The position numbers and the translations under genes were made by a program. 64,000 bases of DNA from Streptomyces sp. NBC_00510 (GTDB lineage Bacteria > Actinomycetota > Actinomycetes > Streptomycetales > Streptomycetaceae): contig CP107851.1 in NCBI GenBank assembly GCA_036013505.1, forward strand, positions 7,152,501-7,216,500. The letters run 5' to 3'. Positions 26,414 to 36,323 of the stretch are shown in pieces. The stretch's first letter is position 1. Every line of letters starts with the position of its first letter. The notes beneath the pieces were generated by a model, which was not told the DNA's origin, did not search any database, and was given only the letters and a program-made list of their open reading frames with translations.

Positions 26414-27805
26414 CTAGTGGCGGCCCGAGATGCGGTCCGCGATGCGCGCCACCCGGTCGGTCTCCGCGCTGCGTCCGGTCTGCTCGCGCCGGTCGGCGGC
26501 GCGGTAGGCCGCGTACAGCCCGTGCACCCCGATCCACCGGAAGGGCTCGGGCTCCCAGCGGCGCACGCGGTGGTGCACCCACGGCAGGGACGTCAGCTCC
26601 GTGCCGTGCGCCTGGCCGGAGTCCAGCTGGACGAGGTCGCGCAGCGTCCGCGCCGCGAGGTTCGCCGTCGCGACCCCGCTGCCGACGTAGCCGCCCGCCC
26701 AGCCGAGACCGGTGGAGCGGTCCAGTTCGACGCTCGCGCACCAGTCACGCGGCACGCCGAGCACCCCGGACCACGCGTGGTCGACCGCCACCCGCCCCGT
26801 CGCCGGGAAGAAGCGCACCAGGATCTCGCGCAGCGCCTCGACCGTCGCCGCCTGGGTGCGGCCGTCGTTGTCCGTACGGGAGCCGAAGCGGTACGGCACC
26901 CCGCGGCCGCCGATGGCGATCCGGTCGTCGGCGGTGCGCTGCGCGTACATGTACGCGTGCGCCATGTCGCCGAGCGCCTCCCGGCCCTCCCAGCCGATGG
27001 TGTCCCAGACCTCCTTCGGCAGTGGCTCCGTCACGATCATCGAGGAGTTCATCGGCAGCCACGACCGCTTCTGGCCCCTGAGCGAGGCGGTGAAGCCCTC
27101 GGTGCAGCGCAGGACGTAGGGGGCGCGCACGCTGCCGAACGGGGTGACCGCGTGCTTCGGCCGGATCTCGGTCACCGGGGTCGACTCGTGGACGACGACG
27201 CCGAGCGCCTCCACCGCCCGGGCCAGCCCCTGCACCAGCTTCGCCGGGTGGACGCGCGCCCCGTGCGGCGTCCAGGTGCCGCCGGCCGTCCCGGCGACCC
27301 GGATCCGCGCGGCGGACTCGGCGGCGCCCAGCAGCAGGCGGTCCTTCTCGCCGAAGGCGACCTCGGCCTCGTGGAACGCCCTGAGCCGCGCCAGCTGTGC
27401 GGGGGAATGCGCGACCTCCAGCACCCCGCCCTTGTGGACGTCCGCGTCGATGCCCTCCTCGGCGGCGACCCGGATCACCTCGTCCACGGTCCCGTTCATC
27501 GCGCGCTGCAGCGCCACGGCGGCCTCACGGCCGTGCAGCGCGGCGTAGCGGTCGCGCCCGGCGATGCCGTTGTACAGCCAGCCGCCGTTGCGGCCGGAGG
27601 CGCCGTAGCCGCAGAAGCGCTGCTCCAGGACGACGATCCGCAGGAAGGGCACGGCCTTCTTCAGGTAGTAGGCGGTCCACAGTCCGGTGTAGCCGCCCCC
27701 GACGATGCACACGTCGGCGGTGGTGTCCCCGGGCAGCGGCTCACGCGGCACCGGGAGCCCTGACTTCGCGTACCAGAAGGAGATGCCGCCGTTGACGGTG
27801 GTCAT
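26414..27805 (-). CDS. FAD-dependent amino-acid/amine oxidoreductase (DAO family, gamma-glutamylputrescine oxidase-like)
   Basis: 463 residues. The dinucleotide fold is VCIVGGGYTGLWTAYYLKK (about 32-50). It is followed by the FAD loop CGYGASGRNGGWLYNG and a second FAD/substrate segment SGVLGVPRDWCASVELDRSTGLGWAGGYVGSGVATANLAARTL near the C-terminus. Such flavoproteins oxidise secondary or primary amines (glutamylputrescine, sarcosine-like compounds), producing H2O2. No polyamine genes lie nearby, so the substrate is open. Confidence 0.87.
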   Translation of the reverse strand: MTTVNGGISFWYAKSGLPVPREPLPGDTTADVCIVGGGYTGLWTAYYLKKAVPFLRIVVLEQRFCGYGASGRNGGWLYNGIAGRDRYAALHGREAAVALQRAMNGTVDEVIRVAAEEGIDADVHKGGVLEVAHSPAQLARLRAFHEAEVAFGEKDRLLLGAAESAARIRVAGTAGGTWTPHGARVHPAKLVQGLARAVEALGVVVHESTPVTEIRPKHAVTPFGSVRAPYVLRCTEGFTASLRGQKRSWLPMNSSMIVTEPLPKEVWDTIGWEGREALGDMAHAYMYAQRTADDRIAIGGRGVPYRFGSRTDNDGRTQAATVEALREILVRFFPATGRVAVDHAWSGVLGVPRDWCASVELDRSTGLGWAGGYVGSGVATANLAARTLRDLVQLDSGQAHGTELTSLPWVHHRVRRWEPEPFRWIGVHGLYAAYRAADRREQTGRSAETDRVARIADRISGRH

Positions 27806-27922
27806 GGTGCCCCTGCAATTCGTATGCGTGATCGGTCCGGAAACTGTGCCGGGACGCTACTGTGCCCCGGGAGCGTGCGGCAACGGCCAACCTGTCAGGA
27901 TCAGCGCTCGGAGGTGACACGG

Positions 27923-28738
27923 ATGTCGGTGCGGAACGCGGTGGCACGGGCCTGGTCGGAGCTGGTGGACACGGCCCGCCGCTCGGTCGACGACGGTCTC
28001 GTGGTCGGTACGTCCGGCAATGTGTCGGTGCGGGTGGGCGACGACCTCGTGCTCGTCACCCCCAGCGGGGTGCCCTACCACCGCCTGGGCCCGGACGACA
28101 CGGTCGGCGTCGGCCTGGACGGCAAGCAGGTGCTCGGCGAACTGCGCCCGACGAGCGAGCTGGCGATGCACCTCGCGATCTACCGGCACACCGACGCGGG
28201 CGCCGTCGTGCACACCCACGCCGTGCACGCCACCGCCGTCTCCACGCTCCTCTACGAGCTGCCCGCCATCCACTACATGGCCGCGGCCCTGGGCGGCCGG
28301 ATACGCGTCGCCGACTACGCGACGTACGGCAGCGAGGAACTGGCGGCCAACGTCCTGCGCGCGCTCCGCGACCGCACGGGCTGCCTGCTGCGCAACCACG
28401 GCACCATCGTCTACGGCGACGACCTCGAGCAGGCCTACGACCGCACCGCGCAGCTGGAGTGGATGTGCCAGGTCTGGCTCGCCGCCCGCTCCGTCGCCGG
28501 CTTCTCGCCCTCCCTGCTCTCCAAGCGCGAACTCGCCCGTGTCGCCGAGAGACTGCGCCAGTACGGCCAACCCGGGGACGAGCCGGAGGAGGAGCACGAA
28601 GGGCACGGGGCACACGGCGAGCACGAGGCCCACGAGGCCCACGAGGCCCACGGGGAGCACGGCGAGCAGGGGGAGCACCGGGCCGCACGTGGCGACGTCC
28701 CCCGGCCCCGCGCGGCCCACGACGCCGAGAACGACTGA
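27923..28738 (+). CDS. Class II aldolase/adducin family protein (fuculose-phosphate aldolase-like) with His/Glu-rich tail
   Basis: 271 residues from ATG 27923, preceded by an excellent GGAGGTG site. The class II aldolase fold is complete to about residue 220: GTSGNVSVR phosphate loop, acid E79 in GELRPTSEL, and zinc ligands H97 and H99 in VHTHAVH and H159 in LLRNHGTIVYG. After residue 220 comes a low-complexity tail built from GHGAHGEHEAHEAHEAHGEHGEQ, encoded by tandem 9-bp repeats, which could bind metal. Family members cleave sugar 1-phosphates to DHAP and an aldehyde; the exact substrate is unknown. Confidence 0.87.
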   Translation: MSVRNAVARAWSELVDTARRSVDDGLVVGTSGNVSVRVGDDLVLVTPSGVPYHRLGPDDTVGVGLDGKQVLGELRPTSELAMHLAIYRHTDAGAVVHTHAVHATAVSTLLYELPAIHYMAAALGGRIRVADYATYGSEELAANVLRALRDRTGCLLRNHGTIVYGDDLEQAYDRTAQLEWMCQVWLAARSVAGFSPSLLSKRELARVAERLRQYGQPGDEPEEEHEGHGAHGEHEAHEAHEAHGEHGEQGEHRAARGDVPRPRAAHDAEND

Positions 28739-28794
28739 GCCCGGACGGCCCCGCCCACTGGCCGCGCGGGGTGAGCGCGCGGAGACTGGAAGCG

Positions 28795-29907
28795 ATGCGC
28801 CTCACCACCGCGGCGGCCCTCGCCGCCACGACAGCGTTCGGTGCCGGTGCGGCCGCGGTGGCGGCCGGGCGGCACGTCTCCGAGCTTGCCCTGAGGCCGA
28901 CCGCGAACGGCGTCGACCCGGACCCGCTCACCGTCCACGCCGTGACCGGGCAGGACGTCACCCTCAGCCGGACCCTGGGCACCGCCCGGCGCGGTGTGCA
29001 CGGCCTGATCGCGGCCGGGGTGCACGTCACCGTCGGCGAGGTGCTCTCGACGGCACCGGACTCGGTCACCCGCCGTCTGGTGCGGATCAACCGCGGCGGC
29101 GTCGCGCCGGGCGACCAGGTGCGGCTCACCCCGCAGACGCACGTCGGCACCCCGGGATCGGCCCTCGGCCTGGAGTACCGGGACGCCGAGATACCCGCCG
29201 AACTCGGCCTGCTGCCCGCCTGGTTCGTGCCCGGCGCCCGTGACACCTGGGTCGTCCTCGCGCACGGCCTCGGCACCTCCCGCGAGCTCGGCATGAACGT
29301 CATGGCGTTCCTGGCCAAACTGCGGCTGCCCGTGCTCGCGTTCTCCTACCGCAACGACGCCGGCGCGCCCCCCTCGTGGGACGGCATCGGCCACCTCGGC
29401 GACTCCGAGTGGCGCGACCTCGACGCGGCGATGCGCTACGCGGTACGGCACGGCGCGCGCCGGCTGGTGCTGCACGGCTGGTCCACCGGCGCGACCATGG
29501 CGCTCCGGGCCGCCTGCCACTCCCCGCTGCGCGCCCTGGTGTCCGGGATGGTCCTGGACTCCCCGGTGCTCGACTGGCAGAGCACGGTCCGTGCCGCCGC
29601 CGCATCCCGGGGTGCCCCTCGCGCGCTGCTGCCGCTCGGCGTGCGCGCCGCCGAGGGCCGCACCGGACTGCACGCGGAGCGGATCGCCGAGGCCGCCCAC
29701 CCCGAGCGGCTCGACGTCCCGGCGCTCGTCTTCCACGGTCCCGACGACACGCTCGCCCCGTGGGGGCCGTCCCGCCAACTCGCCCGGCAGCGCCCGGACC
29801 TGGTCACGCTGCACGCCGTTAGCGGCGCCTCGCACGCGGCCATGTGGAACGCCAACCCCTCAACATACGAGGAGGCCCTCCGGCGCTTCCTCACCCCCCT
29901 CCTCTGA
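28795..29907 (+). CDS. Alpha/beta hydrolase, membrane-anchored or secreted
   Basis: 370 residues. An N-terminal hydrophobic segment (LTTAAALAATTAFGAGAAAVAAG) suggests a signal anchor or signal peptide. The hydrolase fold has the oxyanion HGLGTSRE, the nucleophile elbow HGWSTGATMAL (serine in GWSTG), the acid region FHGPDDTLAPW, and the C-terminal histidine in SGASHAAMWN. ATG 28795 follows GGAGACTGGAAGCG; a GTG 24 nt upstream is possible. It lies 56 nt after the aldolase gene. The substrate is unknown. Confidence 0.82.
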   Translation: MRLTTAAALAATTAFGAGAAAVAAGRHVSELALRPTANGVDPDPLTVHAVTGQDVTLSRTLGTARRGVHGLIAAGVHVTVGEVLSTAPDSVTRRLVRINRGGVAPGDQVRLTPQTHVGTPGSALGLEYRDAEIPAELGLLPAWFVPGARDTWVVLAHGLGTSRELGMNVMAFLAKLRLPVLAFSYRNDAGAPPSWDGIGHLGDSEWRDLDAAMRYAVRHGARRLVLHGWSTGATMALRAACHSPLRALVSGMVLDSPVLDWQSTVRAAAASRGAPRALLPLGVRAAEGRTGLHAERIAEAAHPERLDVPALVFHGPDDTLAPWGPSRQLARQRPDLVTLHAVSGASHAAMWNANPSTYEEALRRFLTPLL

Positions 29908-30032
29908 CGCCCGCCATACGTGGTCTTTATATCCGCACAAAGACCCATCTCTCCCTCCAATTCGGGCGGGATCAATCCCGGTACGGGGACGCTCGTTTGG
30001 GTTTCCGGGTGCTCACCCGCAAGACTGCTCCC

Positions 30033-31415
30033 GTGACGTCCCGTATCCCGCGAGACACTCCGCTGCGTCTTGTCCCGCGCAGGCCACTCGCCACCGCGCG
30101 CCGTGCCGCCACAGTGCGGCGAAGCCGTCCGCCGCGGCCTCCGGAGGGAATCCCGGCGCTGCCCGAGCTCGCCCGCAGGGCGCGCACCGAACTCGCGGAC
30201 GCCGTACGGCTGGCCCGCTGGGCCGACGCGGAGACCGGCGCCGCCGCCCCCGGGACCGCCGGGATACTACGGGACCCCGACGTGCTGCGCGCGGCCGCCG
30301 CCCTGGGCCTGACGGAGCGGCAGGTGCGCACCGCCTGGGACCGGGCCCGGCTGACCGGCCTGATCGAGCTGCACAAAGGAGGGGCCGCCCGGCCCGGCTG
30401 GCGACTGCGCGCCTGGGACCGCGACGACACCGCCGTGCTGCGCGGCTGGGTCGCGCTCTTCGACGCGTGGTCGCTCGCGCACCCCGCGGCGCTCGAGCCG
30501 GGGTGCGCCGACGCCGACCCCTCGCTCGTCGCCGAGGTCGTCGAGGCCGCACCGCAGCTGCTCTCCCTGCTCCACCTCTCCTCCGGCCCGGTCGCCGTGG
30601 CCGTACTGCTGGACCTGTTGCGGCAGCGTGTGGCCGAGCTACGCGCGGAGCGCCACGAGCCCCCGGCCGGTGCCGCCCGCGACGAACTGCCCGCGCTGCT
30701 TGACTGGACGCTGGACGCGCTGGCCCGGGTCGGCGCGCTCAGGCCCCGCGACGCCGCCCGCCCCGGCGAGGTCACCGTCACCGCGCTCGGCAGCTGGGCG
30801 GTGTGGGTGAAGCTGGAGCAGATCTGCGTGGCCGCGCAGGGACCCGCCGGGCACTTCGAGCACTCCGCCGAGGAGATGCTCAAGGCCTGCATCGGGATGC
30901 CGCCCGGTGCCGCCCGCGACGAGTACAAGGCCTGGCTGGCGGCCCGCCCGGTGGCCCAGGCGGTGGGCGAGTTCCTGGACGTGGCACGCGGCGACGACGC
31001 CCTGCTGCGCGCCCTGGCCTTCGAGGCGCTGCGCGTCGTCGGCGGCCCGGCGGAGCCGGCCGTGCGCGTCGTGGTGGACGAGGCCGGCCTGCGGCCCTAC
31101 GCGCTGCTGTGGCTCGCCGAGCACGAGGGAGGGGACCCGGAGGACGTCGCCGCGCTGCTCACCCGCGAGGAGTCCACCTGGCTGTGGGTGGACACCGCCG
31201 CGGCCGTCGCCGACCACGGCGAGAGCCACCTGCTGGTGAGCCATCTCGAGACGGCCGTCCAGGGCTCGGTCAGCCGCCTGCTGGAGGAGCTGCGCCACGC
31301 GGGCCACCCCCGCACCGTCCAGGTGCTGGTCGCCCTCGCCGCCGCCCACCCCGACCCGGCCCTGTCCAAGATGATCCGCCGGGCCGCCTTCCAGGTGCAC
31401 ACCGGGGGAGAGTGA
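30033..31415 (+). CDS. Conserved protein of unknown function (about 460 residues, helical repeats)
   Basis: I do not recognise a family. The N-terminus is basic and Arg/Pro-rich (residues 1-35). A helix-turn-helix-like stretch follows (DPDVLRAAAALGLTERQVRTAWDRARLTGLIELHKGG). The rest is Ala/Leu-rich amphipathic helices, including FEALRVVGGPAEPAVRVVVDEAG and VSRLLEELRHAGHPRTVQVLVALAAAHPDPALSKMIRRAA near the end, suggestive of HEAT-like repeats. The start is uncertain: GTG 30033 is used, and GTG 30009 is in frame. There is no signal peptide or membrane helix. Confidence 0.7.
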   Translation: MTSRIPRDTPLRLVPRRPLATARRAATVRRSRPPRPPEGIPALPELARRARTELADAVRLARWADAETGAAAPGTAGILRDPDVLRAAAALGLTERQVRTAWDRARLTGLIELHKGGAARPGWRLRAWDRDDTAVLRGWVALFDAWSLAHPAALEPGCADADPSLVAEVVEAAPQLLSLLHLSSGPVAVAVLLDLLRQRVAELRAERHEPPAGAARDELPALLDWTLDALARVGALRPRDAARPGEVTVTALGSWAVWVKLEQICVAAQGPAGHFEHSAEEMLKACIGMPPGAARDEYKAWLAARPVAQAVGEFLDVARGDDALLRALAFEALRVVGGPAEPAVRVVVDEAGLRPYALLWLAEHEGGDPEDVAALLTREESTWLWVDTAAAVADHGESHLLVSHLETAVQGSVSRLLEELRHAGHPRTVQVLVALAAAHPDPALSKMIRRAAFQVHTGGE

Positions 31416-31452
31416 CGACAGGGCCGCGACGACGGGCCCGCGACGACAGGGC

Positions 31453-31866
31453 CTACTCGTCCGGTATCCGCGGCACGTAGGTGCCGAAGGACCAGAGGTT
31501 GCCCTCGGGGTCGCGGGCCGTGTAGTCCCGCGACCCGTAGTCCTGGTCGGTGAGCGGCAGCACGACCTCGGCCCCGGCGGCGACGGCGCGCTCGTGGTGG
31601 GCGTCGGTGTCCTCCACGACCACGTACACCGACACGGCGCCCAGGTCCGCGGCGATCCGACTGAAAGCCGTCCCCGAGCGCTCGTTGCCGAGCATCACCA
31701 CGCCGTTGCCGTACGCGAGTTCCGCGTGCTCCACGACGCCGTTCTCGCCCTGGTGCACCGCGACCTCGGTGAAGCCGAAGGCCTCCTTGAGGAAGGCGAT
31801 GGCGGCCTTCGCGTCCTTGTAGCGCAGCGTCGGGTAGACGGTGGGCGCGGTTCCCTTGCCGGCCAT
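31453..31866 (-). CDS. VOC family (glyoxalase/bleomycin-resistance-like) protein
   Basis: 137 residues from ATG 31866, preceded by GGGAGGG at good spacing. The paired beta-alpha-beta-beta-beta modules are recognisable: TVYPTLRYKDAKAAIAFLKEAFGF at the start and VYVVVEDTDAHHERAVAAGAEVVLPLTDQDYGSRDYTARDPEGNLWSFGTY at the end. This resembles the PhnB/YdcJ-like branch. Function ranges from lyase to antibiotic binding; the sequence does not decide. Confidence 0.85.
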   Translation of the reverse strand: MAGKGTAPTVYPTLRYKDAKAAIAFLKEAFGFTEVAVHQGENGVVEHAELAYGNGVVMLGNERSGTAFSRIAADLGAVSVYVVVEDTDAHHERAVAAGAEVVLPLTDQDYGSRDYTARDPEGNLWSFGTYVPRIPDE

Positions 31867-31968
31867 GACGATCACCCTCCCCTTCCGGGACCTGACGTCC
31901 TGTGTGACGTGGATCCCAGTCTGGCAGGGGGGTCCGACAATGGCCCCGCGCACGGACATTCCGGCCGG

Positions 31969-32871
31969 TCAGCGCTGGAAGGTGTCGCAGTTGCCGGGGT
32001 CACCGGTGTCCAGTCCGGTGGTGAACCACTGCTGCCGCTGCGCGGACGAGCCGTGCGTCCAGGATTCCGGGGTCACCCGGCCCTGGACCCGGGACTGGAT
32101 CGCGTCGTCGCCGACCGCCGCGGCCGCGTCCAGCCCCCGCCGGATGTCCTCCTCGTCGAGCGCGCTGATCATCGGGCTGCCCGTGTCCTCGTCGAGGGTC
32201 CGCGTGGCGTTGTGCGCCCACACGCCCGCGTAGCAGTCGGCCTGCAGCTCCACGCGCACCGAGTTGCTGCCGGGGCCGGTGAGCCGGTCCTGCGCCTTGC
32301 CCAGCGTCCCCACCAGGTCCTGCACGTGGTGCCCGTACTCGTGGGCGACGACGTAGCTCTCGGCGAACGGCCCGCCCTCCGCGCCGAAACGGCTGCTCAG
32401 CGTCGAGAAGAAGTCCAGGTCCAGGTAGACCTTGCGGTCCACGGGGCAGTAGAACGGCCCCGACTCGGGGTCCGCGACCCCGCACCCGGTGCGGATGGGC
32501 TGGTCGAAGAAGACGGTCGGCGCGGGTTCGTACGTCATGCCGCGCTCGCGGAACTCCGACGCCCAGTACGCCTGCACGTTGTTGATCACCGCGACCATGC
32601 GGCACTCCTGGTGGGCGTTGGCGTCCGCGCCGGTGCGGCAGCCGGCGGCGAGGTCCGAGCCCGAGGTGGTGCCCGGGGCCTGGCCCGGCGGATCGGAGGA
32701 GAGTCCCAGCTGGTCGGGACTGATGCCGAAGATCAGCCCGATCACCAGGACGATCAGCCCGGCGAGACCGCCGCCCACCATCTTGCCCCGCGGCCTGCCG
32801 CCGAACCGTCCGCCGCTTCGCCGGTCCTCCACCTGGGACGTGTCGAGCGATGCGTCGTCGTCGAACTGCAT
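31969..32871 (-). CDS. Neutral zinc metallopeptidase (YpfJ family), membrane-anchored
   Basis: 300 residues. A single transmembrane segment (about 31-49, MVGGGLAGLIVLVIGLIFG) is followed by an extracellular domain with the zinc motif HEYGHH (in YVVAHEYGHHVQDL), the third-ligand region VELQADCYAGVW, and paired cysteines. YFFDQP-like TVFFDQPIRTGCG and FYCPVDRKVYLDLDFF are family signatures. The natural substrate is unknown. It is divergent from the ABC-F gene. Confidence 0.9.
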   Translation of the reverse strand: MQFDDDASLDTSQVEDRRSGGRFGGRPRGKMVGGGLAGLIVLVIGLIFGISPDQLGLSSDPPGQAPGTTSGSDLAAGCRTGADANAHQECRMVAVINNVQAYWASEFRERGMTYEPAPTVFFDQPIRTGCGVADPESGPFYCPVDRKVYLDLDFFSTLSSRFGAEGGPFAESYVVAHEYGHHVQDLVGTLGKAQDRLTGPGSNSVRVELQADCYAGVWAHNATRTLDEDTGSPMISALDEEDIRRGLDAAAAVGDDAIQSRVQGRVTPESWTHGSSAQRQQWFTTGLDTGDPGNCDTFQR

Positions 32872-33017
32872 ACCTACGATTATCTGCCGCTTTGTCCCTC
32901 CCGGCCCGTCACGGCCCCCGTCGCGACCCCCGTCTCGGTCCCCGGCCGGGCCCGCCCCGGGTCCCCGGCCGAAAACCGTTTGCCGGGGACCCGTGCCGCC
33001 CCCGGTAGACTGGAGAC

Positions 33018-33041
33018 ATGGCAGTGATCCTCACGCATTAG
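33018..33041 (+). CDS. Seven-codon leader ORF ahead of the ABC-F gene
   Basis: ATG 33018 opens the frame M-A-V-I-L-T-H followed by TAG, ending 72 nt before the ABC-F start. A -10-like TAGACT (33006-33011) lies 6 nt before the ATG, so the transcript could begin at the ATG itself (leaderless). GGCAGT within its first codons can pair with ACTGCC near 33091. Leader peptides that sense stalled ribosomes are known for antibiotic-resistance ABC-F genes; applying that here is inference. Confidence 0.45.
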   Translation: MAVILTH

Positions 33042-33113
33042 ACGGCGTCCGACCGCGACCCACCGCGACCACATCGTCCGACTGCCGTCCGCCACGTTCT
33101 GGAGCTTCTTCCC

Positions 33114-34712
<1,599 letters not shown>

Positions 34713-35089
34713 TCCTTCCGGTGCCCGCGGCCGATCATCCGTGTGGATCACTCCACTGGATCATTCGGCCGACGGGTGATCCTTCATCTGTGTGAGACCG
34801 GCTCGTACACCGGCGCGGGAACGTGCGAAATACCGGACGTACGAATGGATCAGCCGCGTCACATGGGGAAACTCCTTACCGGCCCGGGTGACCTGCCTTT
34901 TCTCCGCCGTGATCCGGAGGGAGTCCGGGACGGCCCGGCGGAATGCCGGATTCCACTTGCCCGGCGCCGGGTGTCCGCGTCAACGGCGCGCCAAATGTTG
35001 TCGCACGGACCTTGCCGAATGGGTGGCCAGGAAGTCTCCTAGGGGTGATCATGAGAGTCACAGAGCGCACTTCCCTAGAGGAGGCACGG
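34713..35089. promoter_or_regulatory. gbn upstream region with a dense cluster of GATC motifs
   Basis: 377 bp without a supported gene. GATC occurs at 34733, 34746, 34759, 34778, 34848, 34911 and 35047, with one more at 34711 overlapping the ABC-F stop. Three of these are GATCAT (34733, 34759, 35047). The first five fall within 71 bp. The protein encoded immediately downstream belongs to the GATC-binding Gbn family, so autoregulation is the obvious reading. The AGGAGG ribosome site of gbn is at its end. Confidence 0.55.
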
Positions 35090-35311
35090 GTGGCCGAGAC
35101 TCTGAAGAAGGGCAGCCGGGTGACCGGCGCCGCGCGCGAGAAGCTCGCGGCAGACCTCAAGAAGAAGTACGACGGTGGAGCAAGCATCCGGGCGCTGGCC
35201 GAGGAGACCGGCCGCTCGTACGGCTTCGTCCACCGGATGCTCAGTGAGTCCGGCGTGACCCTGCGCGGTCGCGGCGGGGCGACACGGGGCAAGAAGGTTT
35301 CCACGGCCTGA
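35090..35311 (+). CDS. gbn: Gbn, GATC-binding nucleoid-associated protein
   Basis: 73 residues from GTG 35090 (AGAGGAGGCACGG upstream). A longer in-frame ATG at 35051 lacks family support. The sequence starts AETLKKGSRVTGAAREKLAADL, has a helix-turn-helix SIRALAEETGRSYGFVHRMLSE, and ends in a basic tail RGRGGATRGKK. This is the length and sequence of S. coelicolor SCO1839, described as Gbn, an actinobacterial nucleoid-associated protein that binds GATC-centred sites and affects development. Confidence 0.93.
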   Translation: MAETLKKGSRVTGAAREKLAADLKKKYDGGASIRALAEETGRSYGFVHRMLSESGVTLRGRGGATRGKKVSTA

Positions 35312-35430
35312 CACAGCCGGGCGCCCCGTGCGGCGGCTCGGAGTCGTGGCAGCACCACCCGGTCGCGGAAACGGCCGACCGGGTGGTTACTCTTCGGTAA
35401 TCCAGACTGCGGATCGCCAGGAGGTGCCCG

Positions 35431-36222
35431 ATGTCCGACCCCATTGTGTTGCTGGAACGTGACGGCGTACGACTCGTGACGGAGGATTCCGTCGCCACCG
35501 TCACGCTGTGCAACGCGGCCAAGCGCAACGCCCAGTCGCCCGCCATGTGGCGGGCGCTGGTCGAGGCCGGTCGTCTGCTCCCGGGCGGCGTACGGGTCGT
35601 CGTGCTCCGCGCGGAGGGCGTGTCCTTCTCCGCCGGGCTGGACCGGCAGGCCTTCACGCCTGAAGGATTCGACGGCGAGCCGTCGTTCATCGACCTCGCG
35701 CGCGCTCCCGAGGGCGAACTCGACGCCACGATCGCCGAGTACCAGTCGGCGTTCACCTGGTGGCGGCGGAACGACGTTGTCACCGTCGCCGCCGTGCAGG
35801 GGCACGCCATCGGAGCGGGTTTCCAGTTGGCCCTCGCCTGCGACCTGCGCGTCGTCGCCGACGACGTGCAGTTCGCCATGCGCGAGACGAGCCTGGGCCT
35901 GGTCCCCGACCTCGCCGGCACCAAGCCGCTGACCGAACTGGTCGGCTACGCCCGGGCGCTGGAGATCTGCGCCACGGGCCGCTTCGTCGGCGCCGAGGAG
36001 GCCTGCGCCACCGGCCTGGCCAACGTCGCCGTCCCGGCTGCCGAGTTGGACGGCACGGTCAAGGACCTGGTGGGCGCCCTGCTGACCGCGCCGCGCGACG
36101 CGGTGATCGAGACCAAGGCCCTGCTCCGCGAGGCCGCCGGCCGTTCGTACGACGAGCAGCGGGTGGCCGAACGCGCCGCGCAGGGCCGCCGGCTGCGGGA
36201 CCTGGCGGGCGTGGGGGAGTAA
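35431..36222 (+). CDS. Enoyl-CoA hydratase/isomerase family protein
   Basis: A 263-residue crotonase-fold protein. The oxyanion-hole segments are visible as VSFSAGLDRQAF (about 67-78) and VQGHAIGAGFQLALACDLRVVADD (about 122-145), followed by FAMRETSLGLVPDLAGTKPL. AGGAGG lies just before ATG 35431. The second catalytic glutamate of true hydratases is not obvious, so an isomerase or other crotonase chemistry is possible. No linked beta-oxidation genes are present. Confidence 0.88.
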   Translation: MSDPIVLLERDGVRLVTEDSVATVTLCNAAKRNAQSPAMWRALVEAGRLLPGGVRVVVLRAEGVSFSAGLDRQAFTPEGFDGEPSFIDLARAPEGELDATIAEYQSAFTWWRRNDVVTVAAVQGHAIGAGFQLALACDLRVVADDVQFAMRETSLGLVPDLAGTKPLTELVGYARALEICATGRFVGAEEACATGLANVAVPAAELDGTVKDLVGALLTAPRDAVIETKALLREAAGRSYDEQRVAERAAQGRRLRDLAGVGE

Positions 36223-36323
36223 CGCCCCGACCGGGCGCGCGCACGACGGACCGGCCGCCCGGCGCCGACGGCGTCCGCGCGCCGCTCCGCGGCCGCCGTC
36301 TCGCGGGCCGGGTCCCCGTGGGC

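Noticed and set aside
35051-35089. Upstream start (ATG 35051) for gbn
   Set aside because: The added 13 residues are not part of the 73-residue family protein, and the best ribosome site AGGAGG lies just before GTG 35090.
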